DNA of 64,000 bases. Origin: Actinomadura roseirufa (GTDB lineage: Bacteria > Actinomycetota > Actinomycetes > Streptosporangiales > Streptosporangiaceae). Location: NCBI RefSeq assembly GCF_900659635.1, contig NZ_CAACVB010000003.1, forward strand, positions 38,335 to 102,334, in the 5' to 3' direction. Position 1 is the stretch's first letter; the number at the start of each line of letters is the position of its first letter. Under the pieces are notes generated by a model. The model did not search any database, was not told where the DNA came from, and saw nothing but the letters and a program-made list of their open reading frames with translations. The translations under genes were made by a program, and so were the position numbers. Positions 51,329 through 59,992 of the stretch are shown in pieces.

Positions 51329-53626
51329 ATGGCCGCCCAAAGATCTTCACCCCCGCTGGACCGGCTCCTCGCCATGCCCTCGCGACGCGACCGCATCACC
51401 CATGTCGAACGTGTTCCCGCACGTGAGGGCCGTCATGCGGAATGGCCCCGATGGTCACCGCCGACCCTGCTGGAACGGCTGGCCGCCGCCGGCGTCCACG
51501 CCCCCTGGGAACACCAGGCCGCCGCCGCCGAGCACGCCCACGCCGGCCGGTCTGTGATCATCGCCACAGGCACCGCGTCCGGGAAGTCCCTGGCCTACCT
51601 GCTGCCCTCCGTGGCCGCGATCTACGCCGACGAGTCCCACGAGGGCACGACGCTCTACCTGTCGCCCACCAAGGCCCTCGCCGCCGACCAGCTCCGCTCC
51701 CTGCGCTCACTGCACCTCACCCGCGTGCGCGCCGTGGCCTACGACGGCGACACTCCGCGCGACGACCGCGCCTGGGCCCGCCGGCACGCCAACTACGTGC
51801 TGACCAACCCCGACATGCTGCACCGCTCCATCCTCCCCGGGCACGCCCGCTGGTCCTCGTTCCTGCGCCGGCTCCGCTACGTCGTCGTCGACGAGGCGCA
51901 CGGCTATCGCGGCGTCTTCGGCTCCCACGTCGCGCACATCCTGCGCCGCCTGCGCCGTATCTGTGCCCGCTACCACGCGTCCCCCACCTTCGTCCTCGCC
52001 TCCGCCACCACGTCCGACCCCGCGCGCACCGCGTCCCGCCTCACCGGCCTGGACGTCGTCGCGGTCGACGACGACGCCTCACCCCGCGGCCCCGCCACCT
52101 TCGCCCTCTGGGAACCGCCCCTCACCGAACTGCGCGGCGAGCGCGGCGCCCCCGTCCGCCGCACCGCCACCGCCGAGGCCGCCGACCTGCTCGCCGACCT
52201 CGTCGTGGAGGGCGTCCAGACCCTCGCGTTCGTCCGCTCCCGGCGCGGCGCCGAATCGGTCGCGCTCGGCGCCAAGCGCGCCCTCCACGAGGTCGACCCC
52301 GCCCTCACGACCCGGGTCGCCGCCTACCGCGCCGGCTACCTCCCCGAGGAGCGCCGCGCCCTCGAAGCCGACCTCCGCTCCCGCGCCCTCGTGGGCCTGG
52401 CCAGCACCAACGCCCTCGAACTGGGCGTGGACGTCTCGGGCCTCGACGCCGTCCTCGTCTGCGGCTGGCCCGGCACCCGCGCGTCCCTCTGGCAGCAGGC
52501 CGGCCGCGCCGGACGGTCCGGCCAGGCCGCGCTGTCGGTCCTCGTCGCCCGCGACGACCCGCTGGACACCTTCCTCGTCCACCACCCCGAGGCGATCTTC
52601 GGAACGCCCGTCGAGGCGACCGTCCTCGACCCCGACAACCCCTACGTCCTCGAACCCCACCTGTGCGCCGCCGCGTCCGAACTGCCCCTCACCGAGGACG
52701 ACCTCGCCCTCTTCGGCCCGTCCACCACGAGCCTGCTGCCCGACCTCGTCCGCCGCGGCCTGCTGCGCCGCCGCCCCGCGGGCTGGTACTGGACGCGCCG
52801 CGACAGGGCCGCCGACCTGGCCGACATCCGCGGCGCCGGTGACGCCCCCGTCCAGGTGGTGGAAGCGGCGACCGGACGTCTCCTCGGCACCGTCGACGAG
52901 GCGTCCTCGCACACCACCGTCCACGAAGGCGCCGTCTACCTCCACCAGGGCGACTCCTTCATCGTCCAGACCTTCGACCTGGACGATTCCGTCGCCCTCG
53001 TCGAACCGGCGGACCCCGACTACTCGACCACCGCCCGCGACGTCACCGACATCACCATCGCCGAACGGCTCCGCTCCACCTCCTGGGGCGAGGCCACCCT
53101 CTGCTACGGCACGGTCGACGTCACCCGCCAGGTCGTCGCCTACCAGATGCGCCGCACGCAGACCGGCGAGATGCTCGGCGAGAAGCCCCTGGACCTCCCG
53201 CCCCGCACCCTGCGCACCCGGGCCGTCTGGTGGACGCTCACCGAATCCCAGACCGAACGCCTCGGCGACCTCGACCTCGCCGGCTCCGCCCACGCCGCCG
53301 AGCACGCCTCGATCGGCCTGCTCCCCCTCTTCGCCACCTGCGACCGGTGGGACATCGGCGGCGTCTCCACCGCCCTCCACCCCGACACCGGGCTCCTCAC
53401 GGTCTTCGTGTACGACGGCCACGAGGGCGGCGCCGGCTTCGCCGAACGCGGCTACGCCGACGCCCCGTCCTGGCTCCGCGCGACCCGCGACGCGATCGCC
53501 TCATGCGAATGCGAATCCGGCTGCCCGTCCTGCATCCAGTCACCGAAGTGCGGCAACGGCAACGACCCCTTGGACAAACAAGGCGCCCTGACCCTCCTAG
53601 CCGAACTCCTGGCAGAAGCCCCCTAG
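51329..53626 (+). CDS. DEAD/DEAH-box helicase with DUF1998 C-terminal domain (MrfA/YprA-like)
   Basis: 765 aa. ATG 51329 (MAAQRSSPPLDRLLAM); a frame start at 51296 adds 11 residues. Walker A ATGTASGKSLAYLLP, DEAH box VVVDEAHGYRG, motif III ASATTSDPA, motif VI QQAGRAGRSGQ, then a long C-terminal DUF1998 region ending with a Cys cluster, CECESGCPSCIQSPKCGNGN (five Cys). The combined architecture is that of MrfA, which in Bacillus repairs mitomycin damage with MrfB. Rv3649 of mycobacteria is the same type and lies beside the tad locus there, as here. Confidence 0.93.
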   Translation: MAAQRSSPPLDRLLAMPSRRDRITHVERVPAREGRHAEWPRWSPPTLLERLAAAGVHAPWEHQAAAAEHAHAGRSVIIATGTASGKSLAYLLPSVAAIYADESHEGTTLYLSPTKALAADQLRSLRSLHLTRVRAVAYDGDTPRDDRAWARRHANYVLTNPDMLHRSILPGHARWSSFLRRLRYVVVDEAHGYRGVFGSHVAHILRRLRRICARYHASPTFVLASATTSDPARTASRLTGLDVVAVDDDASPRGPATFALWEPPLTELRGERGAPVRRTATAEAADLLADLVVEGVQTLAFVRSRRGAESVALGAKRALHEVDPALTTRVAAYRAGYLPEERRALEADLRSRALVGLASTNALELGVDVSGLDAVLVCGWPGTRASLWQQAGRAGRSGQAALSVLVARDDPLDTFLVHHPEAIFGTPVEATVLDPDNPYVLEPHLCAAASELPLTEDDLALFGPSTTSLLPDLVRRGLLRRRPAGWYWTRRDRAADLADIRGAGDAPVQVVEAATGRLLGTVDEASSHTTVHEGAVYLHQGDSFIVQTFDLDDSVALVEPADPDYSTTARDVTDITIAERLRSTSWGEATLCYGTVDVTRQVVAYQMRRTQTGEMLGEKPLDLPPRTLRTRAVWWTLTESQTERLGDLDLAGSAHAAEHASIGLLPLFATCDRWDIGGVSTALHPDTGLLTVFVYDGHEGGAGFAERGYADAPSWLRATRDAIASCECESGCPSCIQSPKCGNGNDPLDKQGALTLLAELLAEAP

Positions 53627-53860
53627 AACCAACCCCAACCCGATGAAGCTCGCCTCACCAGGTTGGTCGCGCTCTCGCGCGCCCAATGCACCAGCTCACC
53701 GGAAGCCGTGCGCCCCGTGGAACGCCCAGAAGTCGAGCGGCCAGCCAAGGCATCTGAACCAGAACCACGAACTCAGATCGTGTTGCAACCTGGGCCGAGA
53801 TTGCAGTCAACCAGCAAGCCGCCAGGCGAGCCCGTAGGCCGGTATGGCAGTCGCCGCGGC

Positions 53861-54229
53861 CTAGTTCGGGGCCATCCGCTGGACGGGAATGGAAGTCTCG
53901 TCCAGACCACGCCGGGCTTGGGCCAGCGCCTGCTGTAGCTTCCGCCGTTCCATCTCCAGCGTTTGCAGGGACTCCTCGTGCTCTTCCCGCAGGTCCCTCA
54001 GCTCGCGACGCAGGCCGATCGCGTGCCTGACCCCGAGGACCGCGACCGCGGCGCCCGCCATGAACACGATGGCGACGACGGCACCCGCCATGAAGACGTG
54101 CCACTGCTCGGTGACCCCCGGCACCTCGTGCCCGAACACGGTGAGGCTCGTCGCCCCCGTGTTGTCGACCACGACCGCCGCGGCCACCACCACCGCGGCG
54201 AGCACGAGGACCAACCCCAAGAAGACCAT
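53861..54229 (-). CDS. LapA-like/DUF1049 small membrane protein with coiled-coil tail
   Basis: 122 aa from ATG 54229 (MVFLGLVLVLAAVVV). Two membrane helices (about 2-22 and 45-70) flank a short extracytoplasmic loop with TSLTVFGHEVPG, and a C-terminal coiled coil (LRRELRDLREEHEESLQTLE) extends from about 75 to 108. The layout matches LapA-domain proteins, which in some bacteria help assemble lipopolysaccharide; in actinomycetes their role is unknown. A longer frame to 54277 has no better start. Confidence 0.75.
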   Translation of the reverse strand: MVFLGLVLVLAAVVVAAAVVVDNTGATSLTVFGHEVPGVTEQWHVFMAGAVVAIVFMAGAAVAVLGVRHAIGLRRELRDLREEHEESLQTLEMERRKLQQALAQARRGLDETSIPVQRMAPN

Positions 54230-54359
54230 GCGGAGGCACCCTTCTTTGGCCGACGATCCGGGGGATTCGACTGGCAAGGCAGCCTAGACCGTGCACAAAA
54301 CGGTCGCCAGCCCCGCTAACAGAAGAGCCCCGAAGTACGCGGCTCTGAGCGGGCGAGGG

Positions 54360-55568
54360 TCACGTGCGACGTGCGCGACCCTTCGTGCCGGTGGGTTCGG
54401 CAACGTCGGCGGGCTTCTTCTCGGCGGGCGGGCGCCGTCGTCCGCCCGGCCGGGACCGCACACCCTCGTGCCGGACGGCCACCGCTTGCACGGGCCCTGT
54501 CTTGGCGAGGGCTTCGGCGCGCGCGATCCGCTCGCGTGCCGCGCGGACTCGTGTGCGTCCGGTGCCACCACGGGCGATCCGCGCGGCCATGCCGAGGCTG
54601 CTCGTCCCGGCCTGGTGCACGCGCATGCGACGCGTCCAGGTACCGAGGTGAGCCGCGGCCACCAGCAGCACGAGTGCGATGGCGACGCTCCTCCCCCATT
54701 GCAGCCGGTCCGTGCCGGCGACCTTCTGAGCCTTGGGCGCGTCGGCGATCTGCGGGGTCGGGTAGGTGAAACCTGGCGTCGCGCCATCGGGCTGAACGGA
54801 CGGCAATGTCACCGGCGACTCGTTGTTGAACGGGGTCAGCGGCGCACTGGAGTTCGACCGCGTGGCGCCCGACGACAGCGACGGCGCCGAACCGTGAGGA
54901 ACGGTCCCCGTCTTCCCGCTGCTGACGAACGCACCGGCTGTCGTCGCCCCCGAACTGATGGATCCACCCGTGCCCGTCGAGCGCTTCGCCCGCACGCCCA
55001 CGGAGACAGAGCCGCTCGACCGCGTCAGCGACAAGGTCGCGGTGCAGTTCGCGCCCGAACACATGGACCCCACCGAACCGGACGCCGAGCCGGCACCGGC
55101 CCCGGACAGCGTGTAGCCGGTCAGGTCCTGCTCCCCGCCGCGCTTCCAGCGGACGACGAGCTTGCCGGACGACACCCGCGCGGACACACCGCTCGGCGCG
55201 GCAGGCGGGATCCGCACCGTGAAGGGGTGCACCTCACCGTAGGAAAGTCCGGTCTGCTTGCCCTTGAGGAAGACCCGGTACTGCCCGTTCCGGCTGATCG
55301 GAATGGAGCCCGACAGGTCGCCCCACAGGCTCTTCTCCGCGAGGAGCACACCGGACCTGCCCGGCCCGTCGTAGCGCAGCTGCATGGTGAGCGCGAGGTC
55401 GAAGTGGGCCCGAGCGGTCACTTGGGAACCGCTCGTGATGACCGTGCCCGCCGCCGGGGAGAGCACACCGGTCGTGGCGGCCCTCGCGGGCGATGCGCCG
55501 AGGATCGGGGCGCTCATCGCAAGGGGGGCCGCGAGCACGCCTGCACCGATCCTGCGAATGATGGCCAC
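54360..55568 (-). CDS. Secreted, membrane-anchored fibronectin-III protein with basic cytoplasmic tail
   Basis: 402 aa, GTG 55568 with AAGGGA upstream. Signal peptide (about 1-30, ending ASPARA). Residues ~35-115 form an Ig-like strand domain, and a fibronectin type III domain lies at about 122-205 (SARVSSGKLVVRWKRGG, DLTGYTLSG). A Ser/Thr/Gly/Pro-rich segment follows, then one transmembrane helix near residue 300 (VAIALVLLVAAAHLGTW) and a strongly basic tail (Arg/Lys-rich, ending RARRT). It lies beside the tad genes and could be a surface adhesin or assembly factor; no function is established. Confidence 0.75.
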   Translation of the reverse strand: MAIIRRIGAGVLAAPLAMSAPILGASPARAATTGVLSPAAGTVITSGSQVTARAHFDLALTMQLRYDGPGRSGVLLAEKSLWGDLSGSIPISRNGQYRVFLKGKQTGLSYGEVHPFTVRIPPAAPSGVSARVSSGKLVVRWKRGGEQDLTGYTLSGAGAGSASGSVGSMCSGANCTATLSLTRSSGSVSVGVRAKRSTGTGGSISSGATTAGAFVSSGKTGTVPHGSAPSLSSGATRSNSSAPLTPFNNESPVTLPSVQPDGATPGFTYPTPQIADAPKAQKVAGTDRLQWGRSVAIALVLLVAAAHLGTWTRRMRVHQAGTSSLGMAARIARGGTGRTRVRAARERIARAEALAKTGPVQAVAVRHEGVRSRPGGRRRPPAEKKPADVAEPTGTKGRARRT

Positions 55569-55737
55569 GACCTCATTCCCTTCGTCGAACAAGCCGCCGA
55601 CAGCGCGGTCCCGCTGGTGCGGCCGACCTTTCCCAAGGATGACCGCAGGCTCAAGGCAGCGTAACGTACTAACGGGTAACTAAGGTCACAGCTCGGTGAC
55701 AAAGAGTCCGCGGACCAACACGCTCCACCTCCGCACT

Positions 55738-56133
55738 TCATTGACATTCTGTGCAACGAACCGTCCCGCCCCAGGTCACGCCCACTGGACCCGCTCTGGC
55801 GCGAGACTCCACCCGGACGACACCGATCCCGAGTGGCACGTCCACCGGACGCCAGACCGAGACGTCCACGACCTCTCCGCGCACCACGCACCGCGAGACG
55901 CGCACTCCGGACGAGGCCGCGACACTCCGCACCCGAGCGCAGGCGACCCCGCCCCCATCCGGCACATGCTCCGCCCCGGCCAGTGCCGCAAGATCCGCCG
56001 CAGCGTCCACCCGATGCCGCACCCCCCGCACTCCCCCAACGGCCACCGCGGCCCCTCCCACCAGCCAGATGATGGCCAGGAACCCGACTACCCAGATCGT
56101 CCCGGCCCCCCGCTCCCGCTCACACCGCCCCAC
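55738..56133 (-). CDS. Rv3654c/TadE-like pseudopilin-type protein
   Basis: 131 aa, GTG with GGAGGAGG upstream. N-terminal GAGTIWVVGFLAIIWLVGGAAVAV helix, then RHRVDAAADLAALAGAEHV, the RVDAAAD signature of Rv3654c-like helical-hairpin TadE proteins. It is the last gene of the tad series. The cysteine pair near the end (VRCTECQ) and one within CARVRS may form disulfides outside the cell. Confidence 0.88.
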   Translation of the reverse strand: MGRCERERGAGTIWVVGFLAIIWLVGGAAVAVGGVRGVRHRVDAAADLAALAGAEHVPDGGGVACARVRSVAASSGVRVSRCVVRGEVVDVSVWRPVDVPLGIGVVRVESRARAGPVGVTWGGTVRCTECQ

Positions 56134-56340
56134 CGCGGCCTCCTCCCACCAACAACCCGAAGCGGCGCGCCCTCCTCCACCGCGTGCAATACCTCAGCGG
56201 CAGCGAGCCGCTCGCCAGCGCCGCCGCCGCGACCAAGCCGCTCCGCAGATCCCCACACGACTGCGGCAACGCCCACCAACCCGCGCAGCATCCTCAGGAC
56301 CAGGCAACGACGAGGCCGTCACCCCCCTCAACGCCGACTG

Positions 56341-56765
56341 AGTCTCCCCAACCCCCGGCTCGGCCCCCCACCACCCGGCCCAGCCCCCTCAACACACCGG
56401 CCCAGCCTCCCCAACCCCCGGCCGAGTCTCCCCAACGCCTGGCTCGGTCTCCCCACCGCCCGACCCAGCCTCCTCAACACACCGGCCCAGCCTCCCCAAC
56501 CCCCGGCTCGGCCCCCCACCACCCGACCCAGCCGCTCAACACACCGGCCCAGCCTCCCCAACCCCCGGCCCAGCCTCCCCAACACCCGGCCGAGTCTCCC
56601 CAACCCCCGGCTCGGCCCCCCACCACCCGGCCCAGCCGCTCAACACACCGGCCTAGCCTCCTTAACTCCCGGCTGAGTCTCCCCAACACCCGGCTCGGTC
56701 TTCCCACCGCCCGGCCCAGCCCCTCGACGATCGGCTTAGCCTCCCCCAACGCCCGGCTCGGTCTC
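56341..56765. repeat. 21-bp minisatellite, about 20 contiguous units
   Basis: Imperfect head-to-tail units of 20-22 bases with plus-strand consensus TCCCCAACMCCCGGCYCRGYC. Unit variants recur in a higher-order pattern of about five units (for example, CCACCACCCGGCCCAGCC followed by TCAACACACCGGCCCAGCC). The array fills most of the 602 bases between the Rv3654c-like gene and tadE and runs into the 3' end of tadE. No other feature was seen in the interval 56134-56340. Confidence 0.9.
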
Positions 56766-57104
56766 TGCGACGGCGTGGGCATGGACGACCAACGGCGGCA
56801 ACCCCGTGGCCTTTGGTGCCTTGACCGGCGTGGAAACGTCGACCTCCACAGTGGCTCCGTCACGACGCAGCCTCACCGACGCGCCCGCCGGAACCGCCTT
56901 CACGACCAGGGCACGCACGGCGGCAAGGGACTCGCCCCGCGCCGCCGCCCGCGCGCCCGTCCGCGCCGCGTCCGCACAGGCGAGCTGTGCGGAGGCGGCC
57001 AACACCCCCCACAGCGCGATCGCCGTGACCAGCACGAGGCTGGGCAGTGCCACGGCGATCTCCGCCGTGGCCATGCCCCGCTCACGCACGCCCCGAGCAC
57101 TCAC
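56736..57104 (-). CDS. TadE-family pilus-assembly protein
   Basis: 122 aa. GTG 57104 overlaps the DUF4244 stop (GTGA); the true signal may start at ATG 57074. TadE core: ERGMATAEIAVALPSLVLVT, the type IV pilin-like cleavage region and hydrophobic helix, then LACADAARTGARAAARGE. The last codons (from ETEPGVGGG to the stop) are inside the 21-bp minisatellite, so the array fixes the C-terminus. Minor pseudopilin of the Tad apparatus. Confidence 0.88.
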   Translation of the reverse strand: MSARGVRERGMATAEIAVALPSLVLVTAIALWGVLAASAQLACADAARTGARAAARGESLAAVRALVVKAVPAGASVRLRRDGATVEVDVSTPVKAPKATGLPPLVVHAHAVAETEPGVGGG

Positions 57105-57295
57105 CCGGCGAGCTGAAGCGCCCGACGGATGATGCCTAAAAGGAGGGTCTTGACCTCCGAACTGGTAACGATCTTGAAGAGCAGCCCGGCGAACGCCGCC
57201 GCCGCGATGGTGCCGACCGCGTACTCGGCGGTGGACATGCCCTGGTCCCTGGCCTCGGTTCGCCATCGCCGCACCACAGCCCGTATCACCTGCAT
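57101..57295 (-). CDS. DUF4244 Flp-like pilin
   Basis: 64 aa. ATG 57295 with AAGGAG 6 bases upstream; a longer frame to 57346 is not supported. It has a basic N-terminus, then DQGMSTAEYAVGTIAAAAFAG, the Gly-Met-(x)-Thr-Ala-Glu-Tyr Flp prepilin cleavage region, and a hydrophobic helix. DUF4244 proteins are the presumed major pilins of actinobacterial Tad systems. First gene of the pilin/pseudopilin group. Confidence 0.9.
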   Translation of the reverse strand: MQVIRAVVRRWRTEARDQGMSTAEYAVGTIAAAAFAGLLFKIVTSSEVKTLLLGIIRRALQLAG

Positions 57296-57707
57296 GAAGG
57301 CTCCTTCCCTCGCCCATGAACGCCTGTCTGCGTCCTGTCCAAGCATGTGGCGCCATCACTCTCAGCGATGCACGAACGACAACCTGTGGATAACTCCGGC
57401 TCGCTACCCGCTCCGACCTGGTTTGGGGGTCTTGTCCGCCGTGAGGAGGACGTCCGGGTGCATGCCTCGCAAAGCGGAGAAGGCCGAATGGCCGGGACGT
57501 TGACCACCGACAAACGCGGCGAGGTTCGTGACTGGGTGTCCCCGGCACCAGAACGCCCACAACCCAGGTGGGGGCGGGAGGGGTCCCCAGGTCGCCGACC
57601 TAGCGCGCCGTGCATGCCACCCCGAGGCCAGCACCAAGCCGTAAGGCACGGCGCGCGGTACCCGGCCAGGTGATCGGCTGGAGGCGTCATCCGAACGAAC
57701 GGGAAGG
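57296..57707. other. Gene-free interval between pilin and hydrolase genes
   Basis: About 410 bases. It holds the promoter region of the pilin operon. One perfect DnaA-box sequence (TTATCCACA on the minus strand, 57393-57385) occurs alone. No coding frame has a plausible start and ribosome-binding site. No terminator with a T-run was found. Confidence 0.5.
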
Positions 57708-58583
57708 TCAGGCCTCGTTAGCGACTTGGGGGCCGGCGGCGAAGCCGCGAATGAGTTCCCAGACGCCGATGGGGTCTTCTTCTTGAGCGAAATGACCCGC
57801 GTCGGGCACCAGCGCGGTCCTCAGATTGCGGACTCCCGCGTCGCGAAAACCCTGTGCGTAGCGGGTGATATCGCCGCCTTCGCCGTCCCCTCGCACATAG
57901 AGCAGCGGCGTGTCGACCGGTGCGGCCTCAGCGAGGGCGATGTTGTCTCGGACGTCTTGGGGGAACGCCCGGTAGAGATCGAACCCGGCGGCGAGCGCGG
58001 TGGCGCTGCCGTAGGCGGCGGCGTGGGCGGCCCGCGAACGCGAGGAGATCCTCTCCGGGTCCACCGAGAGCACGCGATAGAAGTAGTCGAAGTATTCGGC
58101 CTGATGCCCCTGGACAAGGGCCTCGGGCAGCGCCGCCACAGCGTGGAATCCGAAGTGCCAAATGTAGGGATTGGCCAGGACCTCGGTCCACGGGTCCACA
58201 CCGGGGATCACCGTGTTCATGATGACCGCCCGGGCCAGGTCGCCATACTGCCGGAGATAGGCGTAGGTGACCATCCCGCCGGCATCGTGACCGATCAGCG
58301 TGAGATCGGTGAGCGCCAGGCGCTGGACCAGTCCATGGATCGCCTCCGCCAGCCGCAGCTTCGTTCCGCCGGTGACGGCTCCGACGGATTCGCCGATCCC
58401 GGGCAGGTCGATGGCGATGACCCGAGCGTCGGTGGCGGCGTCCATCACGCCTTCCCAGGTCCGCCATGACTCCGGCCAACCGTGGAGGAGCAGGTACGGC
58501 CTGCCCCGCGGATCCCCCGCTTCGACCACGTGCAGAGACAGGTCGCCGACCGGCAGGTGGGCGTGACGCCACTCACTAGACAT
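57708..58583 (-). CDS. Epoxide-hydrolase/haloalkane-dehalogenase-like alpha/beta hydrolase
   Basis: 291 aa. Oxyanion motif LLLHGWPESWRTWE, nucleophile elbow LIGHDAGGMVTYAY with Asp (not Ser) as nucleophile, and C-terminal His in VPDAGHFAQEEDP. The Asp nucleophile and HGWPE are typical of epoxide hydrolases and dehalogenases. Its start codon lies within the first MarR-type palindrome and no clear ribosome-binding site precedes it, so it may be translated leaderless. Divergent from the MarR regulator, which probably represses it. The pair separates tadC from the pilin genes. Confidence 0.9.
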   Translation of the reverse strand: MSSEWRHAHLPVGDLSLHVVEAGDPRGRPYLLLHGWPESWRTWEGVMDAATDARVIAIDLPGIGESVGAVTGGTKLRLAEAIHGLVQRLALTDLTLIGHDAGGMVTYAYLRQYGDLARAVIMNTVIPGVDPWTEVLANPYIWHFGFHAVAALPEALVQGHQAEYFDYFYRVLSVDPERISSRSRAAHAAAYGSATALAAGFDLYRAFPQDVRDNIALAEAAPVDTPLLYVRGDGEGGDITRYAQGFRDAGVRNLRTALVPDAGHFAQEEDPIGVWELIRGFAAGPQVANEA

Positions 58584-58594
58584 GTTTTATGTCT
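58578..58594. promoter_or_regulatory. MarR-type operator 1
   Basis: AGACAT-GTTTT-ATGTCT: perfect 6-bp inverted repeat with 5-base spacer. It overlaps the hydrolase start codon (58583-58581). Confidence 0.6.
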
Positions 58595-58601
58595 ATCAGA
58601 G

Positions 58602-58616
58602 GACATGAATCATGTC
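58602..58616. promoter_or_regulatory. MarR-type operator 2
   Basis: GACATG-AAT-CATGTC: perfect 6-bp inverted repeat with 3-base spacer, 20 bases upstream of the MarR start. It shares GACAT and ATGTC arms with operator 1, so one regulator probably binds both. Confidence 0.65.
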
Positions 58617-58636
58617 TATCTACTAGCATCGCGGGC

Positions 58637-59089
58637 ATGGATGACGGTGGCGACGATCTCGCGTTCGAGCAGGGAACGGGCTTTCTCCTGGCGCGACTGG
58701 GGTCGCTGGCGTCACGGTCATGGACGGCCTTCCTGACCGGACACGATCTGACTCAGAGCCAGTACACGGTCCTTGTGGCCCTGAAGGAGCAGGGCCCGGT
58801 CGGCCAGCGACGCCTGGCCGGACTGGTCGCCGTGGACACCCGCAACATCGTGCCGGTCCTTGACGCCCTGGCTGCCAGGGGGCTCGTCGACCGGCGGATC
58901 GACGACACCGACCACCGCCGGCGCATCATCGCCCTCACCACCGCCGGACTCAACGTCATCGACGCCATCGCGGCAGCCGCCGATGCCGAACAGGATCGGT
59001 TCCTCGGCGCCCTGAGCCACCGTCAGCGAGAAAGCCTCAACCGCCTGCTCCGGCAGGTCTACGACTCCCACCTCCGCGCCCGCGACTAA
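58637..59089 (+). CDS. MarR-family transcriptional regulator
   Basis: 150 aa from ATG 58637 (MDDGGDDLAFEQGTGFLLARL). The winged helix includes LTQSQYTVLVALKEQGPVGQ, LAGLVAVDTRNIVPVLDALA, LVDRRIDDTDHRRRIIALT. Divergent from the alpha/beta hydrolase with two shared palindromes between them, the standard arrangement of a ligand-responsive MarR repressor and its target enzyme. Confidence 0.93.
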   Translation: MDDGGDDLAFEQGTGFLLARLGSLASRSWTAFLTGHDLTQSQYTVLVALKEQGPVGQRRLAGLVAVDTRNIVPVLDALAARGLVDRRIDDTDHRRRIIALTTAGLNVIDAIAAAADAEQDRFLGALSHRQRESLNRLLRQVYDSHLRARD

Positions 59090-59523
59090 CCCCCCACCCT
59101 CGGTGACGTCGTCCGATGTCGCGGCCGGAAGCTGAACCTAGGCGACGAACGCACGTGAGTACTGGGATTACGTGGCCGGCCGTCGGTGGGGTGCCCACTG
59201 ATGCTGGCATCGCTCCCTGTTCGCCGGCCCGACGGTTGTCACTGCACTCTGGGAGCGGTCCGTAGGCAGTCGAGCGGTCCGAGGGCAGTCGCTGATTGAT
59301 GGCGAGATTGTTGGGCGAGCACGCTCGGCGACGCGGTCTGCACCTCGGCTTCGCATCGACGTCGTCACGTGGTCGTGCCGTCGCCACGGTGCAGGCCGGT
59401 GGTGGCGGGGCTGCTGAGCGAGCACGGTCAGCGGCTGGGCCTTACCTCGGCTTCGGGCCGGCCTCACCAACAGGGTTGTGCCACCGCTGCAGTGTGGACG
59501 AGCGGTGATGCGGCTGTCGGGCC
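59090..59523. other. Gene-free interval with possible decayed repeat copies
   Basis: 434 bases without a supported gene. Two segments (about 59300-59365 and 59410-59475) are alike (GCGAGCACG, ACCTCGGCTTCG words) and a GTGCCGTCGCC-GGTGCA stretch (about 59372) matches the inside of the ~156-bp repeat unit downstream. They look like older copies of the same array. Confidence 0.45.
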
Positions 59524-59703
59524 GACCAGGGGCGTCGTCATCCGGGCGGGCGGATCGTCGAGGCGACCCGGCGATGACCGGGACCACCCCTTTGCGGCTG
59601 GCCTCGGCCCGGGAACGTGCCGTCGCCGCGGTGTGCACGGCGGTGCTGTCCGCGTGCTCGGGCTACGTCCAGCCCGACGACCAGCGCCATGCTCATCCGG
59701 GGG
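59524..59703. repeat. Exact 180-bp repeat, copy 1
   Basis: Identical base for base to 59993-60172 (offset 469, three array units). Units between the copies are diverged, so the identity reflects recent gene conversion or segmental duplication. Confidence 0.9.
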
Positions 59704-59992
59704 AAGGGGGCCGTCGAAGCGATTCCAGCAATGGCAGAGACGACCCCTTTTGGACTGGTCTCGGCACCGAGATCGTGCGTCGTCACAGTGTGCGCGGCGG
59801 TGATGTCCGCACTCCCGCGCTACGTCCGACCCCAACGACCAGCGCCATCCTCATCCGGGCAGGTGGATCGTCGAGGCGACCCCGACGATGACCGGGACCA
59901 CCCCTCGCGGCTGGCCTCGGCACCGGGATCATGCCGCCGTCACAGTGCGGGCGCCGGTGATGTCCGCGCTCTCCGACCATGCGCAATTCGAA

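Noticed and set aside
56341..56765. CRISPR array
   Set aside because: Units of about 21 bases are contiguous and imperfect with no unique spacers, and no cas gene is present.
57385..57393. Replication origin
   Set aside because: A single DnaA-box match (TGTGGATAA) with no further boxes, no AT-rich unwinding element and no dnaA/dnaN neighbour.
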